The notes beneath the pieces were generated by a model. That model worked only from the letters and a program-made list of their open reading frames with translations, searched no databases and was not told the DNA's origin. The position numbers and the translations under genes are program-made. Below are positions 19,693-28,654 of a DNA stretch of 64,000 nt, in pieces. Numbering within the stretch: position 1 is the stretch's first letter; the number at the start of each line of letters is the position of its first letter. Origin of the DNA: Bacillota bacterium (GTDB taxonomy: Bacteria; Bacillota; Clostridia; Lachnospirales; Lachnospiraceae); assembly GCA_023398375.1 (NCBI GenBank), contig JAEWSH010000019.1, positions 1-64,000 of the forward strand. The letters run 5' to 3'.

Positions 19693-21102
19693 TTGATAAA
19701 AGATAACCAAAGATATTTGAATAGGCTGCATCTGTTGATAGATGGATTGGTTGCAGGTGTGGCATATATGCTTGCCTGGTTTGTAAAATTTCAAAGTGGT
19801 ATTATTCAAATGGAAATCGGAACAGGTTTTCATTCGATGAGAACATATTTTTCGGCATTGTACTTTATAATGCCGGGATATGTTTTTTTGTATTACATTT
19901 TTCACTTGTATACGCCAAAGCGTGCAGCGGGAAGAAAAGTTGAATTTTACAATATTGTGAAAGCCAATACAGCTGGCCTGGTATTATTTATCGGCGTGCT
20001 GTACGTGATTAAACAACAGGATTTTTCACGTGTCATGATATTCATATTTTATTCTCTGAATATTGTATTAGAGACTATTGTAAGGAATATTATTCACAGC
20101 TGTCTGCGTTTTATGCGAAAAAAAGGCTATAATGTGAAATACATTCTGCTTGTTGGATATTCAAGGGCGGCAGAAGAATATATCAATCGAATCCGGACCA
20201 ATCCGCAATGGGGATATGTGGTCAGAGGTATTCTTGATGATAAAGTACCGAGAGGAACCATGTATAAGGGAGTTAAGGTATTAGGTCAGGTGGACAATCT
20301 GTTCGTGATCCTGCCGGAGAGCCATTTGGATGAGATTGCGGTAACCTTGGCATTGGAAGATTATGACCGGCTGGAGGAGATTGTAAGTTTATGTGAGAAA
20401 TCAGGGGTGCATACGAAGTTCATACCGGATTATAATAGTGTGATTCCAAGTAAACCATACATGGAAGATTTATTAGGATTGCCTGTTATCAATATCAGGC
20501 ATGTGCCGCTCACAAATACGTTAAACTTGATTTCTAAGCGATTTGTTGATATAGTAGGTTCTATTGCGGCAATTGTAATTGCTTCTCCGGTCATGGTACT
20601 TACAGCAATTGCTGTTAAGGTGACGAGTCCGGGTCCTATTATATTCAGTCAGGAAAGAGTAGGACTTCACAATAAGAGATTTCAGATGTATAAGTTCAGA
20701 AGTATGGAGATACAGAAGAAGTCGGCAGAACAGAAAGCGTGGACAGTAAAAAATGATCCGCGTATTACAAGAATCGGACGTTTTATCCGTAAGACAAGCA
20801 TAGATGAACTTCCGCAATTATTTAATATATTGAAGGGTGATATGAGTATGGTGGGTCCCAGACCGGAACGCCCTTTGTTTGTTGAGAAGTTTAAGGAAGA
20901 GATACCACGTTATATGATCAAACATCAAGTAAGACCGGGGCTTACAGGATGGGCACAGGTAAATGGATATCGTGGTGATACTTCAATACGGAAAAGGATT
21001 GAATTTGATTTATATTATATCGAAAACTGGACTATGGGATTTGATATAAAAATATTATTTTTAACCATTTTTAAAGGATTTATAAATAAAAATGCGTACT
21101 AA
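19693..21102 (+). CDS. Polyprenyl phosphate sugar-1-phosphate transferase (initiating enzyme)
   Basis: 469 residues from TTG 19693, which has AGGTGA 5 bases upstream; GTG 19684 would add three residues but overlaps that site. Four to five N-terminal helices and a CoA-binding-like central part precede the bacterial sugar transferase domain (about 275-469): KRFVDIVGS, SPGPIIFSQERVG, FQMYKFRSM, KTSIDELPQLFN and MVGPRPERP. It loads the first sugar phosphate onto undecaprenyl phosphate, starting each glycan chain at the inner membrane face. Length and layout match the WbaP/WcaJ-type group. Confidence 0.92.
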   Translation: MIKDNQRYLNRLHLLIDGLVAGVAYMLAWFVKFQSGIIQMEIGTGFHSMRTYFSALYFIMPGYVFLYYIFHLYTPKRAAGRKVEFYNIVKANTAGLVLFIGVLYVIKQQDFSRVMIFIFYSLNIVLETIVRNIIHSCLRFMRKKGYNVKYILLVGYSRAAEEYINRIRTNPQWGYVVRGILDDKVPRGTMYKGVKVLGQVDNLFVILPESHLDEIAVTLALEDYDRLEEIVSLCEKSGVHTKFIPDYNSVIPSKPYMEDLLGLPVINIRHVPLTNTLNLISKRFVDIVGSIAAIVIASPVMVLTAIAVKVTSPGPIIFSQERVGLHNKRFQMYKFRSMEIQKKSAEQKAWTVKNDPRITRIGRFIRKTSIDELPQLFNILKGDMSMVGPRPERPLFVEKFKEEIPRYMIKHQVRPGLTGWAQVNGYRGDTSIRKRIEFDLYYIENWTMGFDIKILFLTIFKGFINKNAY

Positions 21103-21118
21103 AGGAGAAGATATAAAT

Positions 21119-22267
21119 ATGGCAACAAAAAAGAGAAGTTCTTCGAGAGAAGACGAAATCAGAAAACCAGTAAAAAAAGGCACGAGCGCAAGAGCAAAAG
21201 CCAAAAAGAAGAAAAAGAGAATTATCCTCTTTGTAGTTGAGATATTTATTTTGCTTATTATGTTAGTAGTCTTGTACGGTGTATTAAAAACAGAAAAAAT
21301 AGGTAAAATAACTATTGATGAAGACAAAATTGTAATTAATGATCAGGTAGCAGAAAGCACGACCATGAAAGGTTATCGAAATATTGCATTATTTGGTGTA
21401 GATGCCAGAAATGGTGCACTCGGTAAGGGGACACGTACTGATACAATTATTATTGCTTCTATTAATGAAGATACACATGATGTCAAATTGGTCTCTGTAT
21501 ATCGTGATACGTATCTGAATCTTGGAAATGATTCTTATAATAAATGTAATTCAGCATATGCGAAAGGTGGTCCGGAACAGGCAATTAATATGCTGAATAT
21601 GAACCTTGATATGAATATTACGGATTATGTCACAGTTGGATTTGCTGGTCTGGTCGATACCATCGATGAACTGGGCGGGGTTGAGATAGACGTAGATGAA
21701 GCAGAGATCGATCACTTGAATAACTATCAGATCTGTATCGCAGAAGATCTCGGCACCTCCTATAAACCAGTGAAATCAACCGGTCTTCAGACGTTGGATG
21801 GAATGCAGGCGACTGCATATTGCAGAATTCGTTATACGAAGGGCAATGACTTTAAGCGTGCCGAACGTCAGAGAGAAGTTCTGATGGCTGTTGCAGAGAA
21901 AGCTAAAAAAGCTTCCCCGTCAACACTGAACAGTATTGCCAATAAGGTATTCCCGCAGGTATCTACGTCATTAGGTTTAGAAGAGATTGTTTCATTACTG
22001 GGCGGTGTTACAGAGTATTCGATTGTTGACAATACGGGATTCCCATTTGAATCAAATAGGACAACAGGAAATATCGGCAAAAAAGGAAGTTGTGTAGTTC
22101 CGATATCCTTAGCTGAGAACGTTGAATTGCTGCATAAATTCCTATTTGATGCACAGGACTATGTTGCATCAGACAGCGTAAAGGAATACAGCAATAAAGT
22201 TGAAAGTGATACAGCTTCTTATGTAGGAAAGAGCTCTGGTACATCAGAGGATGCACAGACAGAATAA
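21119..22267 (+). CDS. LytR-CpsA-Psr (LCP) family glycan ligase
   Basis: 382 residues from ATG 21119, with AAAGGAGA about 10 bases upstream; the ATG at 21092 is earlier in frame but lacks such a site. Order: Ser/Arg/Lys-rich cytoplasmic tail, one helix (about 35-58), then the LCP catalytic domain with LFGVDARN, GTRTDTIIIASI, VSVYRDTYL and the arginine-rich CRIRYTKGNDFKRAERQREVL. LCP enzymes move lipid-linked glycans onto peptidoglycan. In this cluster it should fix the exported polysaccharide to the wall. A terminator follows at once. Confidence 0.93.
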   Translation: MATKKRSSSREDEIRKPVKKGTSARAKAKKKKKRIILFVVEIFILLIMLVVLYGVLKTEKIGKITIDEDKIVINDQVAESTTMKGYRNIALFGVDARNGALGKGTRTDTIIIASINEDTHDVKLVSVYRDTYLNLGNDSYNKCNSAYAKGGPEQAINMLNMNLDMNITDYVTVGFAGLVDTIDELGGVEIDVDEAEIDHLNNYQICIAEDLGTSYKPVKSTGLQTLDGMQATAYCRIRYTKGNDFKRAERQREVLMAVAEKAKKASPSTLNSIANKVFPQVSTSLGLEEIVSLLGGVTEYSIVDNTGFPFESNRTTGNIGKKGSCVVPISLAENVELLHKFLFDAQDYVASDSVKEYSNKVESDTASYVGKSSGTSEDAQTE

Positions 22268-22282
22268 AAATAATAAATAGGG

Positions 22283-22314
22283 AAAAGGGGCCGATGGAAA
22301 TGCCGGCTCCTTTT
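22283..22314 (+). terminator. Intrinsic terminator after the LCP gene
   Basis: AAAAGGGGCCG pairs with CGGCTCCTTTT (two non-Watson-Crick-sensitive positions read as G-U) and ends in TTTTATT. It lies 15 bases after the LCP stop. Confidence 0.75.
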
Positions 22315-22345
22315 ATTAAGGTATAGGGAAGTTAGGGCGAGTATA

Positions 22346-23350
22346 ATGAAGACAGTTGACATAATTATTCCGACTTATAGACCGGATAAAGGGTTTATAG
22401 AGCTTGTACAAAAATTGAAGAAGCAGACGTATCCGATTCATAAGATAGTAGTTGTTAATACAGAAGAAAAATATTATAATCAGTTAATATATGGAACGAA
22501 TTTTCTTGAAGAGAGCAAAAATATCGAGGTATACCATCTATCAAAAAAAGAGTTCGATCATGGAAAAACGAGGAATTGGGGTGTAAAGAGAACGACTTCG
22601 GACTATTTTGTATGTCTGACGCAGGATGCGATGCCGGCAGATGATAGCCTGATAGAAAATCTTGTGAATGCCATTGACCAGCCAAAAGTAGCAGTAGCTT
22701 ACGGAAGGCAGCTTCCGGATAAAGATTGCGATATCATTGAACAATTCACGAGAGCATTTAATTATCCGCAACATTCTTTTACAAAGGGAATAGAAGATCT
22801 GCCAAGACTTGGAATTAAGACGTATTTCTGTTCTAATGTATGTGCAATTTATAAAAGAGACATTTTTGAGAACCTTGGTGGTTTTATCTCACATACTATC
22901 TTTAATGAAGATATGATATATGCTGCCGGAGCGGTGCAGGCTGGATTTCGGATTGCATATGCGGCTGATGCCTGTGTGATACATTCTCATAATTATACAT
23001 GTATGGATCAATTCCACAGAAATTTTGATCTTGGTGTTTCACAGGCAGATAATCCGGAAATTTTTGCAAATATTCCTTCAGAATCAGAAGGAATACGAAT
23101 GATACGGAAAACAGCAGAATATTTACGAAAAAATGGAAAGAGGAATAAAATATTCTTATTATATATGCGAAGTGGATTTAAATATATCGGGTATCGCATG
23201 GGATACAATTATAAAAAACTTCCACGTAAATTAGTGCTTAAATGTACAATGAATAAAGATTACTGGCGCTTGTATAATCTGAAAAATGCAGCAGCAGGAA
23301 TAGATGCATCAAAAGGATATGGACGAACTGAGGCGGAAATGAAAAAATAA
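22346..23350 (+). CDS. GT2 family glycosyltransferase (rhamnosyltransferase-like)
   Basis: 334 residues. The GT2 domain has VDIIIPTYRPDKGF, KIVVVNTEEK, a KKEFDHGKTRNWG segment typical of rhamnosyltransferases, FVCLTQDAMPADD in the DXD position and IFNEDMIYAA. The gene sits after the LCP terminator and 14 bases before glmS, so it is probably transcribed with glmS. The donor sugar is inferred from family resemblance only. Confidence 0.87.
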   Translation: MKTVDIIIPTYRPDKGFIELVQKLKKQTYPIHKIVVVNTEEKYYNQLIYGTNFLEESKNIEVYHLSKKEFDHGKTRNWGVKRTTSDYFVCLTQDAMPADDSLIENLVNAIDQPKVAVAYGRQLPDKDCDIIEQFTRAFNYPQHSFTKGIEDLPRLGIKTYFCSNVCAIYKRDIFENLGGFISHTIFNEDMIYAAGAVQAGFRIAYAADACVIHSHNYTCMDQFHRNFDLGVSQADNPEIFANIPSESEGIRMIRKTAEYLRKNGKRNKIFLLYMRSGFKYIGYRMGYNYKKLPRKLVLKCTMNKDYWRLYNLKNAAAGIDASKGYGRTEAEMKK

Positions 23351-23364
23351 CAGGAGGGATTCAT

Positions 23365-25191
23365 ATGTGTGGCATTGTTGGATATATTGGTAGGGAACAG
23401 GCATCAAAAATTATTTTAGATGGTCTGGCTAAATTGGAATATAGAGGTTATGATTCAGCTGGAATGGCTGTCTATGACGGTGAAAAAATTAATATTACCA
23501 AAGCTGTGGGCAGACTGAAAGCATTGGATGAATTGACGCATGGTGGCGAGACTATGCCAGGGACGGTAGGAATAGGACATACAAGATGGGCAACACATGG
23601 AGTTCCTAATAATGTAAATTCTCATCCGCATTTTAATCTGCAGGAAACAATTGCAGTTGTTCATAATGGAATTATTGAGAACTATATTCCGTTAAAGAAT
23701 AAACTGATCGGAAAAGGATACAAATTTGTATCAGATACAGATACTGAAGTAATCGCACAACTTCTGGATTACTATTATAAAGGGAACCCTATGGAAGCGA
23801 TTACCAAAGTGCTGCACCGTGTGGAAGGGTCATATGCACTCGGCATTATGTTTGCAGAATACCCAGATGAAATATTTGCAGTCAGAAAGGGCAGTCCGCT
23901 TATTGTAGGGAAAAACGAAAGTGGTGCATTTATTGCGTCTGATGTTCCGGCTATTTTAAAATATACAAGAACGGTCTATTTTGTGGATGAACAGGAAGTA
24001 GCCTGTCTGAAGGCTGATGAAATTAAGTTCTACACAGTGGATGAAGAAGAGATTCAGAAGAATTCTGTACATATCGATTGGGATGCTAACGCAGCAGAAA
24101 AGGGTGGTTATGAACATTTTATGCTGAAAGAAATGTATGAGCAGCCAAAGACAGTGGCAGATACATTAGGTCCAAGAATCAAGGGGAATCATATTGATAT
24201 CGAAGAATTGAATATGTCAGATGATGAATTACGTTCCATCAGGAAAATTCATATTGTAGCGTGTGGGTCTGCTTATCATACAGCTGTGACAGGTAAATAT
24301 GTAATCGAAGAACTGGCACGTATTCCAGTTGAAGTAGATGTGGCATCTGAATTCAGATACCGGAATCCGGTATTGGAAGAGGGTGCTATGGTTATTGTAA
24401 TCAGCCAGTCCGGCGAGACAGCAGATACATTGGCAGCACTTAGAGAATCGAAAGAGAGAGGCTTTAAAGTGCTTGGAATTGTAAACGTGGTCGGAAGCTC
24501 GATTGCCAGAGAGGCTGATAATGTTATGTATACATGGGCAGGACCGGAGATATCTGTAGCCACGACCAAAGCATATAGTGCACAATTGATAGCACTGTAT
24601 TTATTGGCAGTCAAGATGGCAAAAGTAAAAGGAAAAGTTACTGAAGAAGAAGTAACAGCAATGATCGATGATCTGAAGAAATTACCGGATCAGATTGAAA
24701 TGCTTCTTAATAATAAAGAAAAAATCCAGCATTTTGCGAACCGTTATGTAGGAGCAAAGGATATCTTCTTTATTGGTAGAGGTATCGATTATTCAATTTC
24801 TCTGGAAGGTTCTTTAAAATTAAAGGAAATCTCATATGTTCATTCAGAAGCATATGCTGCAGGAGAATTGAAGCATGGAACGATTTCTTTGATTGAAGAG
24901 GGTACGCTGGTAGCTGCAGTATCGACACAGAAAAATCTCTATCAAAAGACAATCAGCAATATGGTGGAAGTAAAGTCCAGAGGCGCATTTGTATTAGCGG
25001 TTACGAACGAGGGGAATTATGACATCGAGAAAGCAGCAGATTATGTAATTTATATACCGGAAACAAATCAACTCTTTACGAATTCGCTGGCAATTATCCC
25101 ATTACAGTTATTTGCATATTATGTATCTGTTGGAAAAGGATGTGATGTTGATAAACCGAGGAATCTGGCGAAATCCGTAACTGTAGAATAA
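23365..25191 (+). CDS. glmS: Glutamine-fructose-6-phosphate aminotransferase (isomerizing)
   Basis: 608 residues, full length. The N-terminal nucleophile glutaminase starts with MCGIVGYIG (Cys directly after Met) and has GHTRWATHG and HNGIIENY; two SIS domains follow with ACGSAYHT and SQSGETADTLAAL, and the end DKPRNLAKSVTVE is the family's usual C-terminus. It makes glucosamine-6-phosphate for UDP-GlcNAc. AGGAGGG precedes the ATG. Only 14 bases separate it from the upstream gene, so no glmS ribozyme is possible directly in front of it. Confidence 0.97.
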   Translation: MCGIVGYIGREQASKIILDGLAKLEYRGYDSAGMAVYDGEKINITKAVGRLKALDELTHGGETMPGTVGIGHTRWATHGVPNNVNSHPHFNLQETIAVVHNGIIENYIPLKNKLIGKGYKFVSDTDTEVIAQLLDYYYKGNPMEAITKVLHRVEGSYALGIMFAEYPDEIFAVRKGSPLIVGKNESGAFIASDVPAILKYTRTVYFVDEQEVACLKADEIKFYTVDEEEIQKNSVHIDWDANAAEKGGYEHFMLKEMYEQPKTVADTLGPRIKGNHIDIEELNMSDDELRSIRKIHIVACGSAYHTAVTGKYVIEELARIPVEVDVASEFRYRNPVLEEGAMVIVISQSGETADTLAALRESKERGFKVLGIVNVVGSSIAREADNVMYTWAGPEISVATTKAYSAQLIALYLLAVKMAKVKGKVTEEEVTAMIDDLKKLPDQIEMLLNNKEKIQHFANRYVGAKDIFFIGRGIDYSISLEGSLKLKEISYVHSEAYAAGELKHGTISLIEEGTLVAAVSTQKNLYQKTISNMVEVKSRGAFVLAVTNEGNYDIEKAADYVIYIPETNQLFTNSLAIIPLQLFAYYVSVGKGCDVDKPRNLAKSVTVE

Positions 25192-25205
25192 TAGGGGAAT
25201 ACAGA

Positions 25206-26738
25206 GTGGGGAAGAAACATGATGTTGATATAGGGTACGTATTTATTATTATACTATTTATTGTATATTTTTTAGTATTTGAAATTATAAATATTTTTTA
25301 TGTACGATATGGAATAGGTGCGGATGAGGCACAAACAGGAATCTGTTCTAAGATTTTCTGGGAGGCTAAAAGCCTTCATCCGTCTGATTTTTTTGCATGG
25401 ACAGAGTCCGGGGCTTTTTCACTGGCAACTATTGGTGCGATCATATATGGATTAACAGGGAGCATGTTAGCAGCGCAGGGCGTGAGTCCGGCAATTATTA
25501 CGGTATTGATCTTACTGGCAATATACAGATTATTTAAATATATAGGAATTTCAAAAAAGGGAATTGCGCTAGGCTTACTTTCTATTTTATGTATTCCATT
25601 GGGATTTATGAGCCAAATGATATCATTTCTCAGTTATGCGGCATATTCTGTATGTGTACTGACAATGTTTCTGGTGCTTACAGATTATATTCAGTTGGTT
25701 TCAGGAGACTTAAAACATAAACGAATTACAATAATTTTTCATGTATTACTGGCGGTTGCCAATGGCTGTAATTCTTCAAGAGGTGTATTGGTGGTATATA
25801 TGCCATTGTTTATACTGGCGTGTACCAGATATTTACTAAAAGCAATTCATGCAAAGAAAGTATATGAAAAAAAAGAAGCACGTGCGGTAGTATTTACTTT
25901 TGCCCTAACAGCATTAAGTTATCTGTCAACGTATTTGCCATATTCTTCCAGGACCAGTGTATCAAAGGCATTCAGAAGGAGTCCGGTTAAATTGGTGACA
26001 GAAGTAATGCCGATGCTCAATAATTGGATCGGCATTAATAAGACCAGTAATATATATCTTATCAGCATGCTGATTCTTATTATAATAATGGCGATCGGAG
26101 TTGCTGTTTATATATTATATAAACGAGGGATAGATGATAGACATCAGTTGGTAATTGCGTACTTATGGTGTGATCTGCTATTGACTATTGTCATGCTTTC
26201 AATTACGCAAACAGATGTTACTGAGAGATACTTCTTTATGTCATATTTTATTTTGACATTTTCAATTGTTTTTGCGTTTGAAAAATTACGTGATAAGAGT
26301 AAATTTGTGACTAATATTGGAATAGGATGTATCTTAATATACGCTTGTTTAAATCTGATAATATTCTATGTACCAATTTTAAATAATTCTACGGATGATC
26401 CGGAGTATGATGCGATTTCTAATTTTATGCTTGATAACGGATATTTTTATGGTTATTCGGATTATATGAATGCCAACAGATTAACTGTATATGCAGATGG
26501 TGATGTGCAGATTTCAGCAGTTCATATTGAAGATCTGAGTATCTGGAGATGGACGACAGATGTGAGTTGGTACCGCCCATGTCTGCCCGAAGACATGAAA
26601 ACGGCTTACGTAATTCCAAAAGCGGATATCAATGCTTTTTCTAAAGTTCTAAAAAAACATCCGGATATTAAAGAAGGTTATGAAACAGATAATTATATGA
26701 TCTACGTATCAGATAAGAACTATTCAAGTGTGGATTAA
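25206..26738 (+). CDS. Polytopic membrane protein, possibly GT-C-like
   Basis: 510 residues from GTG 25206 (AGGGGA upstream; the nearby ATG is out of frame). About eleven hydrophobic helices are followed by a roughly 100-residue soluble tail (from about 395). The early loop GIGADEAQTG has the acidic pair expected near the first helix of GT-C lipid-linked-sugar transferases, but no family could be named. It is 14 bases downstream of glmS, so it may modify the same glycan with side-branch sugars. The function is an inference from position and topology. Confidence 0.7.
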   Translation: MGKKHDVDIGYVFIIILFIVYFLVFEIINIFYVRYGIGADEAQTGICSKIFWEAKSLHPSDFFAWTESGAFSLATIGAIIYGLTGSMLAAQGVSPAIITVLILLAIYRLFKYIGISKKGIALGLLSILCIPLGFMSQMISFLSYAAYSVCVLTMFLVLTDYIQLVSGDLKHKRITIIFHVLLAVANGCNSSRGVLVVYMPLFILACTRYLLKAIHAKKVYEKKEARAVVFTFALTALSYLSTYLPYSSRTSVSKAFRRSPVKLVTEVMPMLNNWIGINKTSNIYLISMLILIIIMAIGVAVYILYKRGIDDRHQLVIAYLWCDLLLTIVMLSITQTDVTERYFFMSYFILTFSIVFAFEKLRDKSKFVTNIGIGCILIYACLNLIIFYVPILNNSTDDPEYDAISNFMLDNGYFYGYSDYMNANRLTVYADGDVQISAVHIEDLSIWRWTTDVSWYRPCLPEDMKTAYVIPKADINAFSKVLKKHPDIKEGYETDNYMIYVSDKNYSSVD

Positions 26739-26882
26739 AAAGTTGCTTTGCTATATTTAATAAAAAGAAAATAAATTTATCACACATAAGACACAATTAA
26801 AAGATATACTGTGTTTATAAAATAAAAAACTAACAAACCAGTGGTATGAAGTAAGAAAAACTAGGAAAGAAAAGAGGTAATT

Positions 26883-28499
26883 ATGATGAACGAGAATGAA
26901 TTTCAAAGTAACATAAGTAATTCGCAGCCTACTACTAGTGAAAATAACATACCTACAGAAAGTAATCAAACTAGTAGAAACAGCTATACTGGTGGCACTT
27001 ATAGTGGAAACATAAACACAGGTAATACGTATAGTTCAAATACAAATGTAGGTACAAGTGGTAATAATAATGCGAATTATCAGAACACTAACACAAATTA
27101 TCAATACAGCTCTATGAATGACAGGCAAAGTACTGGCAGTTATCAGAATGCATATACGAATACGTATGCTAACGGCAGTGCTTATTCTGGGAAGACAGGA
27201 AGTCAGATTGGAAAGGCACCAGGAAAAAAAGAACGGCGTAAGATGAGCGGAGTCTGGAAGAAAGCAATCGTTGGTTTTATATTCACAATTTGTTTTGGTG
27301 TCTTTGCTGGCGTATCTTTTTATGCAGTAAAATCAGTGAATGATTATATAGAGTCTAAAAAAGGACTCGCAGCATCTGCTGATGCTGCAATACAAGAAAC
27401 TCCAGAAAAAGAAAATGCGATTGAAAGCGAGACAGTACCTAAAGTTAATGGAACGGAGATTACTGTGGTGACCGATGTTACAGACGTAGTAGATCGCGTA
27501 ATGCCATCAGTGGTATCTGTAACGAATAAATACATGGCACAGCAGCAGGATTTTTTTGGACAGACGCTCGAGAGTGAACAGTCGGCAAGCGGATCAGGGA
27601 TCATAGTTGGTGAAAGTGATACTGAGTTATTAATCGCTACTAATTATCATGTAGTCGAAGGTGCAGATACTCTTATGGTCCAATTTATTGACGGAACAGA
27701 AGCAGAGGCACAGATGAAAGGCAGCGATTCTGGCATGGACATTGCTGTTATGGCGGTGCAACTAGATAAGCTTTCGGAAAATACAAAAAATGCGATTGTA
27801 ATAGCTAAGATGGGAGATTCGGAAAGCTTAAAAGTTGGGGAACCTGCCATTGCAATTGGGAATGCGTTGGGATATGGGCAATCTGTTACTACTGGTGTCA
27901 TAAGTGCGGTGAACAGATCAATTATAGATGAAACACAGAGTACGCCGACAGGTACTGGATCTAAAAGCAGTACATCACTCATCCAGACAGATGCAGCGAT
28001 AAATCCTGGTAACTCAGGCGGTGCATTGTTGAACATAAAAGGTGAAGTAGTAGGCATTAATTCGAATAAGATAGGTGGAAGTGTTATTGAAGGAATGGGA
28101 TATGCGATTCCGATTTCTACCGCTAAACCAATCATAGAGGATCTGATGACTAAGACCACTAAGGTAAAAGTAGCCGACGCAGAAAAAGCATACCTTGGTA
28201 TTTCCGGGGTAGATGTAACGCCTGATGCAGCAGGCACATATGGACTTCCAGAAGGAGTTTATGTAGCACAGGTATATGAAGATACAGCAGCTGCTAATGC
28301 AGGATTGGTGAAAGGTGATATTATCACAAAATTTGATGGTTCTTCTGTCAGCAGCATGGAGGAATTGCAGAAAATGTTACAATATTATTCAGCTGGGACA
28401 ACGGTTAATGTTACCATTCAGCAAGGCAGTCCTACGGGATATCAGGAAAAAACAGTTGCAATAACGCTTGGAACAAAGCCGGACCGGATGGTTCAATAA
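26883..28499 (+). CDS. HtrA/DegP-type membrane-anchored serine protease
   Basis: 538 residues; ATG 26883 or the adjacent ATG 26886, both after AGAGGT. Residues 1-110 are Asn/Ser/Thr/Tyr-rich and disordered, one helix follows (about 124-148), then a trypsin-like domain with H256 (TNYHVVEG), D286 (GMDIAVMAV) and S378 (NPGNSGGAL), and one PDZ domain (about 440-530). It is expected to degrade or refold damaged proteins outside the membrane. It stands alone, with a terminator behind it. The long low-complexity N-terminus is cytoplasmic by topology. Confidence 0.93.
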   Translation: MMNENEFQSNISNSQPTTSENNIPTESNQTSRNSYTGGTYSGNINTGNTYSSNTNVGTSGNNNANYQNTNTNYQYSSMNDRQSTGSYQNAYTNTYANGSAYSGKTGSQIGKAPGKKERRKMSGVWKKAIVGFIFTICFGVFAGVSFYAVKSVNDYIESKKGLAASADAAIQETPEKENAIESETVPKVNGTEITVVTDVTDVVDRVMPSVVSVTNKYMAQQQDFFGQTLESEQSASGSGIIVGESDTELLIATNYHVVEGADTLMVQFIDGTEAEAQMKGSDSGMDIAVMAVQLDKLSENTKNAIVIAKMGDSESLKVGEPAIAIGNALGYGQSVTTGVISAVNRSIIDETQSTPTGTGSKSSTSLIQTDAAINPGNSGGALLNIKGEVVGINSNKIGGSVIEGMGYAIPISTAKPIIEDLMTKTTKVKVADAEKAYLGISGVDVTPDAAGTYGLPEGVYVAQVYEDTAAANAGLVKGDIITKFDGSSVSSMEELQKMLQYYSAGTTVNVTIQQGSPTGYQEKTVAITLGTKPDRMVQ

Positions 28500-28519
28500 C
28501 ACAAAGAATAAGTCAGAAG

Positions 28520-28556
28520 CCTGATGTTGCATTTATAAAATGTGCATCAGGTTTTT
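28520..28556 (+). terminator. Intrinsic terminator after the HtrA gene
   Basis: CCTGATG...GCAT pairs with ATG...CATCAGG and is followed by five T residues, 20 bases after the stop codon. Confidence 0.85.
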
Positions 28557-28584
28557 CTGTTTGTTAATTTTAGAAAAACTTAAC

Positions 28585-28613
28585 TTGTAGGAAAAAGCAT
28601 GATATCTTATACT
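28585..28613 (+). promoter_or_regulatory. Candidate promoter for the ClpX-like gene
   Basis: TTGTAG (28585-28590) and TATACT (28608-28613) are separated by 17 bases and lie 42 bases before the start codon. Confidence 0.6.
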
Positions 28614-28654
28614 AGAAAAGAGATGATACTGAAAATAAAAGGAGACAATCAATT

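Noticed and set aside
23351..23364. glmS ribozyme
   Set aside because: Only 14 bases lie between the upstream gene and glmS, too few for the ribozyme.
27647..28237. A 196-residue minus-strand frame
   Set aside because: Antisense to the HtrA protease domain, whose triad and PDZ domain are intact on the + strand.
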